From NCBI GenBank assembly GCA_900548545.1, contig URKX01000003.1:1-64000 (forward strand): 64,000 bases of DNA, in the 5' to 3' direction. Position 1 is the stretch's first letter; the number at the start of each line of letters is the position of its first letter. Origin of the DNA: an uncultured Oscillospiraceae bacterium. GTDB lineage: Bacteria; Bacillota; Clostridia; Oscillospirales; Acutalibacteraceae. This document shows, in pieces, positions 52,336 to 61,698 of this stretch. The translations under genes and the position numbers were made by a program. The notes under the pieces are model-generated. The model worked only from the letters and a program-made list of their open reading frames with translations. It was not told the DNA's origin and did not search any database.

Positions 52336-52487
52336 ATGAACCAAGAAAAATATAAAATCCTGGATATGATCGAACGGGGCACCATCACTCCCGCGGATGA
52401 GGCGGGCCTTCCTTGGGGTTTCCTATCAGCTTGCTGATGGCTGTGCTGCTGGGATTGTTCCGCCGGCCGCTGGCTCAGTGGAAATGA
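52336..52487 (+). pseudogene. broken SHOCT-like small membrane protein
   Basis: ATG 52336 after AGAGGAGAG begins MNQEKYKILDMIERGTITP, a clear relative of the N-termini of the two upstream genes, but the frame ends at TGA 52436-52438. In another frame the same stretch encodes LGFPISLLMAVLLGLFRRPLAQWK and TGA at 52485-52487, a membrane helix with a basic tail. An internal deletion appears to have joined the two ends out of frame. Originally probably a third member of the operon. Confidence 0.6.
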
Positions 52488-52573
52488 GGAAGGGGTTCCC
52501 CCAGAGAAGGATAGGGAAGACAGGTATATTCTCGGCTTTTTCTCAAAAAAGCAGGGTTTCCGGGAAAATCCCC

Positions 52574-52603
52574 TTACACTTTACTATAAAAAAGTGGTAT
52601 AAT
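52574..52603 (+). promoter_or_regulatory. promoter of the CarD-like gene
   Basis: TTACAC, 18 bases, TATAAT, about 100 bases before the start. Confidence 0.65.
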
Positions 52604-52701
52604 ACAAATGAAAGGAAACCGTTGTGAAAATGGCGGGCATCCTGCCGGTCGTGGCTGGCCGCAGGCAGTGCCGCCGAGAAAAAGACAAGGAGGTACCTGA
52701 A

Positions 52702-53211
52702 ATGTTTCAGCCAGGGGATTTAGTGGTGTACGGCAGCAGCGGTGTGTGCCGTGTGATCCAAGTGGGCACGCTGGAGGGAAAATCGGCAGACCCCAGCCGG
52801 GAGTATTACACCTTGCAGCCCATGTTTGAAGCGGAAAGGATCTATACCCCTGTAGACAGCGGCGTGTTTATGCGCCCCGCTATGACAAAAGAGCAGGCCC
52901 GGGATTTAATCCGCCAGATCCCCTTCATCCAGGAGGACCTGTGCACCGAACGCAACCCTACCAATCTGCGGATCCACTATGAGGCTTCCCTCCAGTCTCA
53001 CCAATGCAGGACGCTGGTGAGCTTGATCAAAGGCATCCGTCACAAGTACCGGGAAACGGTGCGGAAGGGCCGGAAAATGGGCCAAGTGGATCAGCGCTAC
53101 CGGAAAAAAGCCGAAGGGCTGCTTCACGGGGAGTTGTCCATTGCCCTGGGGATCCCCCTGGACCAGGTGGAAGGGTATATTCAACAGAATATGCAGGAAG
53201 AGGCGGGTTAA
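52702..53211 (+). CDS. CarD-family RNA polymerase-interacting regulator
   Basis: 169 residues from ATG 52702 after AAGGAGG; a longer frame to 52624 has no support. N-terminal Tudor-like CarD/TRCF RNA polymerase-interaction domain (FQPGDLVVYGSSGVCRVIQV, YYTLQPMFE, YTPVDSG) and a helical C-terminal domain (residues about 70-165). CarD-like proteins bind the RNAP beta subunit and affect open complex formation. A terminator follows. Confidence 0.87.
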   Translation: MFQPGDLVVYGSSGVCRVIQVGTLEGKSADPSREYYTLQPMFEAERIYTPVDSGVFMRPAMTKEQARDLIRQIPFIQEDLCTERNPTNLRIHYEASLQSHQCRTLVSLIKGIRHKYRETVRKGRKMGQVDQRYRKKAEGLLHGELSIALGIPLDQVEGYIQQNMQEEAG

Positions 53212-53226
53212 AAAAGGGCCCGCCCC

Positions 53227-53260
53227 AAGGCCCTGCCGCACTGCGCGGCGGGGCCTTTTT
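53227..53260 (+). terminator. terminator after the CarD-like gene
   Basis: Stem AAGGCCC-GCCGC/GCGGC-GGGCCTT and T-run; may also affect the convergent DUF421 gene. Confidence 0.8.
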
Positions 53261-53270
53261 GCCACCTGGC

Positions 53271-53954
53271 CTATTTGGGCTTTTTGGGTTCCTTTTTGAT
53301 GACCCGCCATTTGCCGTTGGTGGTCGCCGTCATTAAAAAAACATCCTTTTGCTGGAGGCCCTGTTCTTTCAGGCGCCGCTGCACCCAGGTTTTATCTTTG
53401 CCGCACAGTTCCAGGGAGTCTTGGGAGAGTTCCCCGTCGCTGATGACTACCACTTCCAGGTAGGAGGCCTCTGCTTTGAGCCCCAATTCTTTGGGGGTGA
53501 CGGCATCTTTTTCCGGCCAGCGGATCACACTCATATTCCCGTTGGTTTCGATAATGGCCCAGGCCACGTCCTCCAGGTAGAATACCCCGTTTTGACGCAG
53601 CTGTTCAAACAAGTCTTCGGTGGTTAGGCGCAGACGGCGCATCTGCTGCTGCAATACTTGGCCCCGTTGGATCACCACGGTGGGGCTGCCGCACACCAGC
53701 TTGCGGAATGGCCCGTTTTTCAGCATCAGCAGGGACATGGCAAGTTCGCAGATTACCAATACGCCCATGGGCAGCAGCCCTGTCCACAGGGGTTGCCCCT
53801 GTCCCTGGATGGGCAGAGCCGCCAGCTCGGAAATCAACAGTGTTACCACCAATTCGGAAGTTTGCAGCTGGCTGATTTGCCGTTTCCCCATCAACCGAAC
53901 CGCCGTTAAAATTGCCCCATACATCAATAGGGTCTTTCCCAAAGAAGCCAGCAT
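53271..53954 (-). CDS. DUF421 membrane protein (YetF-like)
   Basis: 227 residues. Three N-terminal helices (about 5-25, 35-55, 60-80, with MGKRQISQLQTSELVVTLLISELAALPIQ) and a cytoplasmic C-terminal domain (GSPTVVIQRGQVLQQQMRRLRLTTEDLFEQLRQNG and VAWAIIETNGNMSV). This is the DUF421/YetF family; in Bacillus some members are forespore-expressed and linked to spore germination. It is divergent from gerKA here, about 115 bases away. Confidence 0.87.
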   Translation of the reverse strand: MLASLGKTLLMYGAILTAVRLMGKRQISQLQTSELVVTLLISELAALPIQGQGQPLWTGLLPMGVLVICELAMSLLMLKNGPFRKLVCGSPTVVIQRGQVLQQQMRRLRLTTEDLFEQLRQNGVFYLEDVAWAIIETNGNMSVIRWPEKDAVTPKELGLKAEASYLEVVVISDGELSQDSLELCGKDKTWVQRRLKEQGLQQKDVFLMTATTNGKWRVIKKEPKKPK

Positions 53955-54069
53955 CGCGATCCCCCTTTTCCTGTTACACTGCCCTGTTTCGCTTCGATTA
54001 TGCGCGTATAAACTCCCGGAAGGATGGAGAACCTAGCAGTGTACCATGAAAAAAGGGGGGAAACTAGCT

Positions 54070-55530
54070 GTGAAGGGAGAGAGGAATGTCCTGTCCACAA
54101 GCTTGGAGAAAAATAAGGCGTATTTTCAAAGCCAGTTTTCCAACGCCATGGACCTGATCGTGCGGCAGGTGGAGATAGAGGGGCGGGCTGTGGCATTGTT
54201 TGCTGTGGACGGCCTTGTAAACAAAGAGGTCATTGCCCTGACGGTGCTGGAACCCCTGCTGAAAACCACGGGCTATCCGCGGCCGGCCCAAGGAATGTTG
54301 GAGAAGATCGAAAGGGAAGTGCTCAGCGCGGCGGAACTCAAACGGGAAAACCAGCTGCCGAAGCTGCTCACCTTGCTGATGAGCGGTTTTGTCCTGTTGT
54401 GCGTGGACGGCTGCGGGGAAGGGCTGGTTTCCGGCGTCCAGGGGTTTGCCTACCGCGGCCCCCAGGAGCCTCAAAACGAGGTGATGCAGCGGGGGGCCAA
54501 GGACGGTTTCACCGAGTCTAACCAGCTGAATATGGCTATGATCCGCCGCCGGATGAAGAGCACAGCGCTGAAATTCCAGCCTTTGGAAGCGGGAAGCCAA
54601 AGCCATACGCCTATCATCCTCTGTTACATGGAGGGCATTGCCTCGGAGAAAATCCTCCAGCGGGTGCGGGAAACCCTGGCGGTGTGTCCCTTGAAAACCG
54701 TGTTGGGTGCCGGTTACCTGACGGGTTTTCTGGACAGGGGAAGCCTGTTTTCCGGTGTGGGGCTGACCGAGCGGCCTGACGTGGTGTGCGGCAAGCTGGA
54801 GGAGGGGCGGATCGCCCTGCTGGTAGAGGGCACCCCCAGCGTGATTGTGCTGCCTTTCCTGTTTGTGGAGAATTTCCAGACTTTGGATGACTACCTGACC
54901 CGACCTTTTTACGGCACCTTCATCCGGTGGCTGAAGTACCTGGCATTTTTTCTCAGCGCCTTCCTGCCGGGGCTGTATGTGGCGGTGGTGGTCCATCATC
55001 CGGAGCTGCTTCCCCAGCCTTTGTTGTTGGAGATCGCCCGTTCCCAGGCCCAGACGCCTTTCCCAGTGATGATGGAAACCTTGGCTCTGTACTTCCTCTA
55101 TGAAGTCCTGCGGGAGGCGGGGCTGCGGGCGCCCCGGTCCCTGTCTGCCACGGTGAGCATTGTAGGCGGTTTGGTGCTGGGGGACACCGCTGTGGCGGCC
55201 GGGCTTGTCAGCGCGCCCTCCTTGCTGGTGGTGGCCCTCACCGCCATCGCCGGATATGCAGTTCCCCGGCTGTACGAACCACTGTCCCTGTTGCGGCTGG
55301 CTTTTTTACTGGCGGGTAATTTTTTGGGGATTTGGGGCGTGATGGCCGGCCTAGTTTTCCTGCTGATGGATCTGTGCGGCAGTGAAAGTTTTGGGGTTCC
55401 CTTGCTGTCGCCGGTATCCCCCTTCCAGGGGAAGCTGGTGTTGCGGGATGTGTTTTTCAGGGCGGGCTGGAAGCGGCTCTCTCGGGAGGATGCCAAGGTT
55501 CAGGATATGCCCGGCAGTCATCCCTGGTGA
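54070..55530 (+). CDS. gerKA: spore germination receptor subunit A (GerA family)
   Basis: 486 residues from GTG 54070, preceded by AAGGGGGG; ATG 54046 lacks a site. N-terminal cytosolic GerA domain (LEKNKAYFQSQFSNAMDLIVRQVEIEG, EPQNEVMQRGAKDGFTESNQLNMAMIRRRMKS, VGLTERPDVVCGKLEEGRIALLVEGTPSVI) and a C-terminal membrane domain of several helices (VAVVVHHPELLPQPLL, LREAGLRAPRSLSATVSIVGGLVLGD). Part of the inner-membrane germinant receptor; the letter K is by resemblance only. First of a three-gene operon. Confidence 0.92.
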   Translation: MKGERNVLSTSLEKNKAYFQSQFSNAMDLIVRQVEIEGRAVALFAVDGLVNKEVIALTVLEPLLKTTGYPRPAQGMLEKIEREVLSAAELKRENQLPKLLTLLMSGFVLLCVDGCGEGLVSGVQGFAYRGPQEPQNEVMQRGAKDGFTESNQLNMAMIRRRMKSTALKFQPLEAGSQSHTPIILCYMEGIASEKILQRVRETLAVCPLKTVLGAGYLTGFLDRGSLFSGVGLTERPDVVCGKLEEGRIALLVEGTPSVIVLPFLFVENFQTLDDYLTRPFYGTFIRWLKYLAFFLSAFLPGLYVAVVVHHPELLPQPLLLEIARSQAQTPFPVMMETLALYFLYEVLREAGLRAPRSLSATVSIVGGLVLGDTAVAAGLVSAPSLLVVALTAIAGYAVPRLYEPLSLLRLAFLLAGNFLGIWGVMAGLVFLLMDLCGSESFGVPLLSPVSPFQGKLVLRDVFFRAGWKRLSREDAKVQDMPGSHPW

Positions 55531-55543
55531 AAGGAGGGGTTTT

Positions 55544-56626
55544 GTGGAGCGTCAACACACCATCAGCGCGGCTCAATTTTTCGGGATGGAATTTGTTTCC
55601 CGTATCACCATCACCATCGCCCTCAATGCCCAGTATGCCGCTGGGGAAAGCTTGCTAGACGGCATCCTCTCCTATCTGCTGGCCATGGCGGTGGGGGTGT
55701 TGCTGGCGCTGCCTGTTTGGGTTCTGCACCGGCAGGAGCCCCGGCTTTCCATCGGAGAAGCAGCTGTCCGTTTTTGGGGATCACTGGGGAAGATGGTTCC
55801 TCTGGGTTACATCCTGTATTTCCTGGTGATGAATGGGGTGTCCCTGGCTCTGTTCCAGCTGTTTTTGCTGGACAACGTGAACCCCGATTTTCCAGCGGTG
55901 CTGATCCTGCTGGTGCTGGTTGCGGTGGCGGTTTACGGGGCATGGCGGGGGTTGGAAACCATTGCCAGGACCTCTGCCTGTGTGCTGGTGCTGTTGCTTT
56001 TGGGGACGGTGCTGGTGTTTTCCCTGGTGGCCCGGCGGTTTGACACAGAGAACCTGGAGCCTCTGTTAGCGGGAGGACCCGCCCAGCTGCTGCGCGGAGG
56101 GGCGCTGTTCCTTTCACGCACCTCCCTGTTTGCGGAGATGGCGGTATTGCTGCCCTACGTCCGGGGAAGGAAAGGATTGGGTTTTGCGGTGTGGATGGAG
56201 AGCACCAGCCTCTATGTAGGGGTGCTTATCCTGTTGATTGCCGGTTGCCTGGGGCAGTACGCCTACACCCAGAATTTCCCAGTCTATGCCCTGATGTCCA
56301 TTACAGAGGTGTCCTCCATGCAGCGGCTGGATGGTGTGTTTACCGGCGTTTGGCTCATGGGGCTGATCGTCCAAAGCGCCTGCGCCTTGACCGCCTGCAA
56401 GGTGTGCGCTGCCACGCTGACCAAAGGGAAATATTCGCTGCTTTTGCTGACCGTTTCCGGTGGGGCCATGGTGGGGCTGGGTTTTGCCATTGGGTCCTCC
56501 TATCTGTTCCAGTCCGTTTTGATGGACACGAGGCTTTGGCTGGTGCTGACGGGTATCCTGGGGGCGGGGGTGCCTTTGGGGATCCTGGTGGCACGCAAGA
56601 TTCGCAGGGAAAGGGGGAAAGGCTGA
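55544..56626 (+). CDS. gerKB: spore germination receptor subunit B (GerB family permease)
   Basis: 360 residues from GTG 55544 after AAGGAGG; the frame upstream to 55382 lies within gerKA. Ten predicted helices of the GerAB/ArcD/ProY family, amino-acid-permease-like, which bind the germinant in the spore inner membrane. SRITITIALNAQYAAGESL, GYILYFLVMNGVSLALFQLFLLDNV and SLYVGVLILLIAGCLG are typical stretches. Overlaps gerKC by one base (TGATG). Confidence 0.9.
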   Translation: MERQHTISAAQFFGMEFVSRITITIALNAQYAAGESLLDGILSYLLAMAVGVLLALPVWVLHRQEPRLSIGEAAVRFWGSLGKMVPLGYILYFLVMNGVSLALFQLFLLDNVNPDFPAVLILLVLVAVAVYGAWRGLETIARTSACVLVLLLLGTVLVFSLVARRFDTENLEPLLAGGPAQLLRGGALFLSRTSLFAEMAVLLPYVRGRKGLGFAVWMESTSLYVGVLILLIAGCLGQYAYTQNFPVYALMSITEVSSMQRLDGVFTGVWLMGLIVQSACALTACKVCAATLTKGKYSLLLLTVSGGAMVGLGFAIGSSYLFQSVLMDTRLWLVLTGILGAGVPLGILVARKIRRERGKG

Positions 56627-57705
56627 TGCGGTGGATGCGGATGTTGTTAAGTGTCCTGTTTTTATGCCTGTGTTTCAGCGGCTGCGGCTATCGGGAGCTG
56701 CAAGAACGTATCCTCATCCAGGCCATTGGTGTGGACCAGGCCCGGGAAGGGTACCAGGTGACTGTCCGGGCTGCGGACCCTGGGGAAGAGGGTGACGAAG
56801 TGTTTACCTGCCAGGGGATGTCTGTGCTGGAAGCGTTGAGCAACCTTTCCCTTTCCACAGGCCGGGAACCCTTTTACGCCCACAACTACTTGGTTGTGTT
56901 TGGCCGTTCCTGCGGGGAGGCGGGCCTGGACAGCGCCATGGATTTCTTTGTCCGGTACTACACCACCCGGCCTTCCGTGCAGGTGTACCTTGCGGCAGGG
57001 GAAGCGGAAGAGATCCTGGATCCGGATGAGAACCCTCCCTCCATGGAGACGCTGCGGCGGCTGAACCAGGGGGGAGAATATACAGGAAAGGCTGCTTCTG
57101 TGGACATTTTGGAGTTTGTCAATGCTGCCAAGCGGGAGGGATCTTCGCCAGTGCTCCCGGTGATTGGGTTGGACGAGGGCCGGCCGGTGTTGCAGGGGAC
57201 AGCGATTTTCAAGGACTATCAATTGGCGGACATCCTCACCTTGGAGGAAACCAGAGGTTACTTGGCTTTGAAAGGTGGTCTGCACCAGGGGGAGCTGGTG
57301 GTGGAAGGGGAAAAATTTGGGACAGTGACTTTGACCATTTCCAGCTGCCACACAAAACGGGAGGTCACGTTCCAAGAGGGGCTGCCTGTTTTTAAGACGG
57401 TTTGCCAGGTTACGGCGGACGTCAGCTCTCTGTCGGGGGAGCGTGCCAGGTTGGAGGAATCCTTCATTGGCTGGGTGGAACAGGCCGTGGAGGAAACCCT
57501 TGAGGAGGAGATGGCAGCTGCCCTGGAACAGTCCATTTTTCAGGATCGCTGCGACATCTTTGGGTTTGGCACGCTGCTCTATCAGCAGTCCCCAAAGCAG
57601 TGGGAGTCTATCCGGGACAACTGGGAGGGGGTTTTGCCCCAGTGCCAGTACCCGGTGGAGGTAAAGGCCACGGTGCTGCGCATGGAGCAAGGGGGACTGC
57701 GTTAA
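56626..57705 (+). CDS. gerKC: spore germination receptor lipoprotein subunit C (Ger(x)C family)
   Basis: 359 residues from ATG 56626. Lipoprotein signal with lipobox FSGC, then YRELQERILIQAIGVDQAREGYQVTVRA, the hallmark start of GerC proteins, and domains ending near EEEMAAALEQSIFQDRCDIFGFGTLLYQ. Anchored on the outer face of the inner spore membrane with the A and B subunits. Slightly shorter than Bacillus GerAC. A terminator follows. Confidence 0.92.
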   Translation: MRWMRMLLSVLFLCLCFSGCGYRELQERILIQAIGVDQAREGYQVTVRAADPGEEGDEVFTCQGMSVLEALSNLSLSTGREPFYAHNYLVVFGRSCGEAGLDSAMDFFVRYYTTRPSVQVYLAAGEAEEILDPDENPPSMETLRRLNQGGEYTGKAASVDILEFVNAAKREGSSPVLPVIGLDEGRPVLQGTAIFKDYQLADILTLEETRGYLALKGGLHQGELVVEGEKFGTVTLTISSCHTKREVTFQEGLPVFKTVCQVTADVSSLSGERARLEESFIGWVEQAVEETLEEEMAAALEQSIFQDRCDIFGFGTLLYQQSPKQWESIRDNWEGVLPQCQYPVEVKATVLRMEQGGLR

Positions 57706-57708
57706 AAA

Positions 57709-57738
57709 ACGGGCTGCCCAAAAAGGCGGCCCGTTTTT
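57709..57738. terminator. terminator after gerKC
   Basis: ACGGGC-GCC/GGC-GCCCGT stem with single mismatch, followed by TTTTTG; A-rich on the other side, so it may serve the convergent asnB too. Confidence 0.82.
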
Positions 57739-57739
57739 G

Positions 57740-59593
57740 TCAGAGATCCAGGTAGATGTTGTAGCGGAGAAGCCAAGCGTTGATCTGAAGCAAGTAGGCC
57801 AGCAGTTGCGGCCCGGCCATCAGCTGGCCAAACCAGGGCTTGCCGTAATCGAAGGATTGATCCAGGAGCCCACGGACTGTTTCTTCAGACAGCAGCTTGT
57901 GAATGGGCTGGGCGCTGTCCTGTAGAACTTTCCCCAGCCGACGCTTCAAGATAGCTTCATACCCGGGGTTGTGGGTCTTGGGGTAGGGGCTCTTTTTCCG
58001 GTGGAGCACCTCATCCGGCAAGAGCCCTTGGGCGGCGTCCCGCAGCAGCCCCTTGGATTCCCCGTGAGGGCATTTGAACTCCCAGGGGGTGTTGAACACA
58101 TATTGGGCGATGCGGTGGTCGGCGTAGGGCACCCGCACTTCCAACCCGCTCCACATACTGCACCGGTCTTTCCGGTCCAGCAGTGTGGCCATGAACCAGT
58201 GCATATTCAAATAGCTCAGCTGCCGCATCCGCAGGGTTTCCGCGTCCTCTCCTGGCAGGCTGGGAACAGAGGCCAAGCTCTCTTCCAGGCGCCGGGTGAC
58301 ATACTCCTCCAGGTGGAGTTCTTCCCGCAGTTGCGGCTTCAGCAGGCTGGCCCGCAAGTCCAGGTTGCCAGACCAGGGGAACCGGGTGCCGTTGTACATT
58401 TCCCGCCGGTGGAACCAGGGGTACCCGCCAAAGATCTCGTCGGCACACTCGCCGCACAGGGCCACAGTGTGACGCTGTTTCACCAGTTTGCAAAAGTACA
58501 GCAACGAGCCGTCCACATCGGCCATACCGGGCAGGTCCTTGGCGATCACTGCCTCGGCCAGGGAGTCTGCCAGGGCCTGGTTGCCGCAGAGCAGCGTGGT
58601 GTGGTCTGTGCCCAAATTCCCGCTGACCCGTTCCGCCCAGGCCTGGTCCCGGTCCGGCTGGAACGAGGAGGGAGTGAAGAAGTCCTCGTTGCCCTCGTAT
58701 TCAAAGGAGTAGGTGGAAAGCTGCTGTCCCCGCTCTTTCAGCCGGTGGGCGGCAATGGCGGTCACCACGCTGGAGTCCAGCCCGCCGGACAGGAAAGTGC
58801 ACAGGGGAACGTCCGAGATCAGCTGCCGGTCTACGGTGTCCAGCAAAAGTTCCCGCAAATGGGCCACCGTTTCCGGGTATGTTTCCTCGTGGGGGCGGGC
58901 TTCCAAGTCGAAGTAGGGCATCTCCCGGAACCCCAACTGGTCAAACACCGCCACATGGCCTGGCTTTACCTCGTGGATGCCTTGGAACACGCCGCAGCCA
59001 GGGGTGCGGGCCGGCCCCAGGCCGAAGATCTCCTGGAGCCCCTCTTTCCCCACCACCGGCCGGACACCGGGGAATTCCAGCAGTGCTTTGATCTCTGACC
59101 CGAAGGCCAGCCGTCCCTCCTGCACGGTGTAAAACAGGGGTTTGACCCCAAACCGGTCCCGGCAGAGGAAGGTCCGCCGGTGGATGGGGTCGTCGATGGC
59201 AAAGGCAAAAATGCCGTTGAGTTTTTCTGCGCAGTTAGGCCCGTAGGCCAGATAAGCTGTCAGCACCACTTCTGTGTCGCAGCTGGTGGAGAAGGCAAAC
59301 CCCTTGCTTTCCAGATCCTGGCGAAGCTCGGGGGCGTTGTAGATCTCGCCGTTGTAGGCGATGGTTGCCGTTGCCCCCTGCCAGGGGAGGCTCATAGGCT
59401 GGTGCCCGTGTTCCGGATCGATCACAGCCAGACGGGCATGGGCCAGCACACATTGCGGGGAAAAGTGCGCCCCTTGGGCGTCCGGCCCCCGGTGGGCAAT
59501 ACGCCCTGCCATGCGGCGGGCCAGATCTAGCCACCGTTGGGGCGGCCCCTGAAAGCCCTGCTGATAGTCGCTAAATCCCGCGAAACCACACAT
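57740..59593 (-). CDS. asnB: asparagine synthase (glutamine-hydrolysing)
   Basis: 617 residues from ATG 59593, which follows GGAAGGGG and yields MCGFAGF, placing the nucleophile Cys at position 2; a frame to 59743 would bury it. N-terminal class II glutaminase domain (residues 2-200, HRGPDAQG, YNGEIYN) and C-terminal synthetase with ATP-binding SGGLDSS. Converts aspartate, glutamine and ATP to asparagine. VPYADHRIAQYVFNTPWEFKC is the usual C-terminal region. The next gene is divergent. Confidence 0.94.
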   Translation of the reverse strand: MCGFAGFSDYQQGFQGPPQRWLDLARRMAGRIAHRGPDAQGAHFSPQCVLAHARLAVIDPEHGHQPMSLPWQGATATIAYNGEIYNAPELRQDLESKGFAFSTSCDTEVVLTAYLAYGPNCAEKLNGIFAFAIDDPIHRRTFLCRDRFGVKPLFYTVQEGRLAFGSEIKALLEFPGVRPVVGKEGLQEIFGLGPARTPGCGVFQGIHEVKPGHVAVFDQLGFREMPYFDLEARPHEETYPETVAHLRELLLDTVDRQLISDVPLCTFLSGGLDSSVVTAIAAHRLKERGQQLSTYSFEYEGNEDFFTPSSFQPDRDQAWAERVSGNLGTDHTTLLCGNQALADSLAEAVIAKDLPGMADVDGSLLYFCKLVKQRHTVALCGECADEIFGGYPWFHRREMYNGTRFPWSGNLDLRASLLKPQLREELHLEEYVTRRLEESLASVPSLPGEDAETLRMRQLSYLNMHWFMATLLDRKDRCSMWSGLEVRVPYADHRIAQYVFNTPWEFKCPHGESKGLLRDAAQGLLPDEVLHRKKSPYPKTHNPGYEAILKRRLGKVLQDSAQPIHKLLSEETVRGLLDQSFDYGKPWFGQLMAGPQLLAYLLQINAWLLRYNIYLDL

Positions 59594-59744
59594 AAAAAAA
59601 GACCCCTTCCATAAATGCCGTTGGTACATTATATGCACTAGGAAAAAGGGAGGCCACCGGAAAGATGGTTGCCCTTTTCCGCATTTTCCTGTATAATGAA
59701 AAAGATTATGAGCAAAATCCTTTGAAAATGACAGGTGTACCATT

Positions 59745-61682
59745 ATGGCGATCTTAACGGTAAATCACATACAGCAGAGTTTTGGGGAGGAAGTGATCCT
59801 TCAGGATATCTCTTTTGAGATGCAGAAAAGCGAGCGCGTGGGCTTGGTAGGGGTCAACGGCAGCGGGAAAACCACCCTGTTTAAAGTCCTCACGGGGGAG
59901 TACACCCCGGATGCCGGCACTGTGGTCTTTGGAAAAGATACGGTGTTGGGCTACATGGAACAGCACGTCTGCCGGGACTTCCACAAAACCGCCTTTGAAG
60001 AGGTGATGACAGTCTTTGCCCCTTTGCTGCGGATGGAGCGGGAGCTGGAGGACCTTGCCAACCTGCTGTCCTCCCATCCGGGGGAAGAGGAGATGGAGCG
60101 GCTGATTTTCCGGCAGTCAGAGCTGAACGACCGCTTTGTGGACGCCGGGGGGCTGACTTGCCGTTCCCGGGCCCGCAGCGCCCTGCTGGGCCTGGGCTTT
60201 ACCGAAGAGCAGCTGGAAAACCGGGTGGGGGTGCTGTCCGGCGGGCAGAAGGCCAAACTCCAGCTGGCGAAAATGCTGCTGGGTGGGGCCAACCTGCTGT
60301 TGTTGGACGAGCCCACCAACCACCTGGATATCCAGGCGGTGGAGTGGCTGGAGGATTTCTTGAAAAACTACAGCGGCGCCTACATTGTCATCTCCCACGA
60401 CCGGTACTTTTTGGACAAAGTCACAGAGCGCACCTTGGAGATGGAGAACAAGACCATTGTGTCCTATAAGGGCAATTACAGCCGCCATTTGGAATTGCGG
60501 GAGGAGCGCAGGCTTGCCATGCAGCGGGTGTATGAAAACACCCAGAAGGAGATCCAGCGCATCGAAGGGATCATTGAGCAGCAGCGCCGGTGGAACCAGG
60601 AGCGCAACTATGTGACCATTGCCAGCAAGCAAAAGCAGATTGACCGTCTGGAGGCCACCCTGGAGCGCCCGGAAGAGGACCCGGAGTCCATCCGGTTCCA
60701 GTTCAAGGCCAGCCGGCGGGGCGGCAACGATGTGCTCACCGCCCAAGACCTTTCCCTGTCCTTTGGAGGCCCCAAGCTTTTCGAAAACGTGGGCTTGGAG
60801 ATCAAACACGGGGAGAAGGTGTTCCTCATCGGCCCCAACGGCTGTGGAAAAACCTCCCTCTTTAAGATCCTCCTAGGGCAGTACACGCCGGACACTGGCG
60901 TGGTGCGGCTAGGTTCCGCCATCGATGTGGGGTATTATGAGCAGTCCCAGCTGAGTCTCCACGATGAGAAAACCGTGATGGATGAGATCTGGGACATCCA
61001 TCCCCAGATGACCCAAACCCAGGTGCGTTCTGCCCTGGCGGTGTTCCTCTTTAAAGGGGAGGACGTGTTCAAGCTGGTGGGGACCCTTTCCGGCGGGGAG
61101 CGTGCCCGGGTGCTTTTGTTAAAGCTGATGCTCAGTAAGGCCAACTTCCTGCTGCTGGACGAGCCCACCAACCATCTGGACATCGGCTCCTGCGAGGCCT
61201 TAGAGAATGCCCTTTCCGGATACGACGGCACCCTGTTTGTGGTGTCCCACGACCGGTACCTCATCAACAAGCTGGCGGACAAGGTGTACGTCCTGGGGAA
61301 AGAGGGAGCAAAGCTGTACCTGGGCAACTACGGCAGCTACCTGGAGCAGCGGGAGAAAGAACAGGCTGCCGCCCAGGAGCAGAATCCCCAGCCGGTGAAA
61401 GTGAACCTGTACAAGCTGCGCAAGGAGCGGGAAGCGGACCTGCGGAAACGCCGCACTGCCCTTTCACGGCTGGAAGAGGCCATTGAAGAAAACGAAGGGC
61501 GCATCCAGGCCCTGGAGGAAAAGCTGCAGGACCCGGAGGTTGCCGCGGATTACGAGGCGGTTACCACCGCCTCCCAAGAGATTGCCGGCCTTCACGAGAA
61601 GGGCGAGTCCCTGCTGCTGGAGTGGACCCAGCTTTCAGAAGAGCTGGAGGAACTGGAACAGGCCGCCAGCCAGGAACGCTGA
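59745..61682 (+). CDS. ABC-F family ATPase
   Basis: 645 residues. Two ABC domains in tandem without membrane segments: Walker A GVNGSGKTT (about 36-44) and GPNGCGKTS, signatures LSGGQKAKL and LSGGERARV, both with LLLDEPTNHLDI. Between them lies the helical linker (RRWNQERNYVTIASKQKQIDRLE) and at the C-terminus a charged coiled coil (EERREADLRKRR-like, residues about 555-640), as in the Uup/YdiF/YfmR branch. ABC-F proteins act on ribosomes in translation or antibiotic protection; which applies cannot be told. Confidence 0.9.
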   Translation: MAILTVNHIQQSFGEEVILQDISFEMQKSERVGLVGVNGSGKTTLFKVLTGEYTPDAGTVVFGKDTVLGYMEQHVCRDFHKTAFEEVMTVFAPLLRMERELEDLANLLSSHPGEEEMERLIFRQSELNDRFVDAGGLTCRSRARSALLGLGFTEEQLENRVGVLSGGQKAKLQLAKMLLGGANLLLLDEPTNHLDIQAVEWLEDFLKNYSGAYIVISHDRYFLDKVTERTLEMENKTIVSYKGNYSRHLELREERRLAMQRVYENTQKEIQRIEGIIEQQRRWNQERNYVTIASKQKQIDRLEATLERPEEDPESIRFQFKASRRGGNDVLTAQDLSLSFGGPKLFENVGLEIKHGEKVFLIGPNGCGKTSLFKILLGQYTPDTGVVRLGSAIDVGYYEQSQLSLHDEKTVMDEIWDIHPQMTQTQVRSALAVFLFKGEDVFKLVGTLSGGERARVLLLKLMLSKANFLLLDEPTNHLDIGSCEALENALSGYDGTLFVVSHDRYLINKLADKVYVLGKEGAKLYLGNYGSYLEQREKEQAAAQEQNPQPVKVNLYKLRKEREADLRKRRTALSRLEEAIEENEGRIQALEEKLQDPEVAADYEAVTTASQEIAGLHEKGESLLLEWTQLSEELEELEQAASQER

Positions 61683-61698
61683 AAGGAGAACATCCCAT

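Noticed and set aside
57971..59098. Plus-strand open frame of 375 codons opposite asnB
   Set aside because: asnB is clear on the minus strand; composition of the antisense frame is shadow-like.
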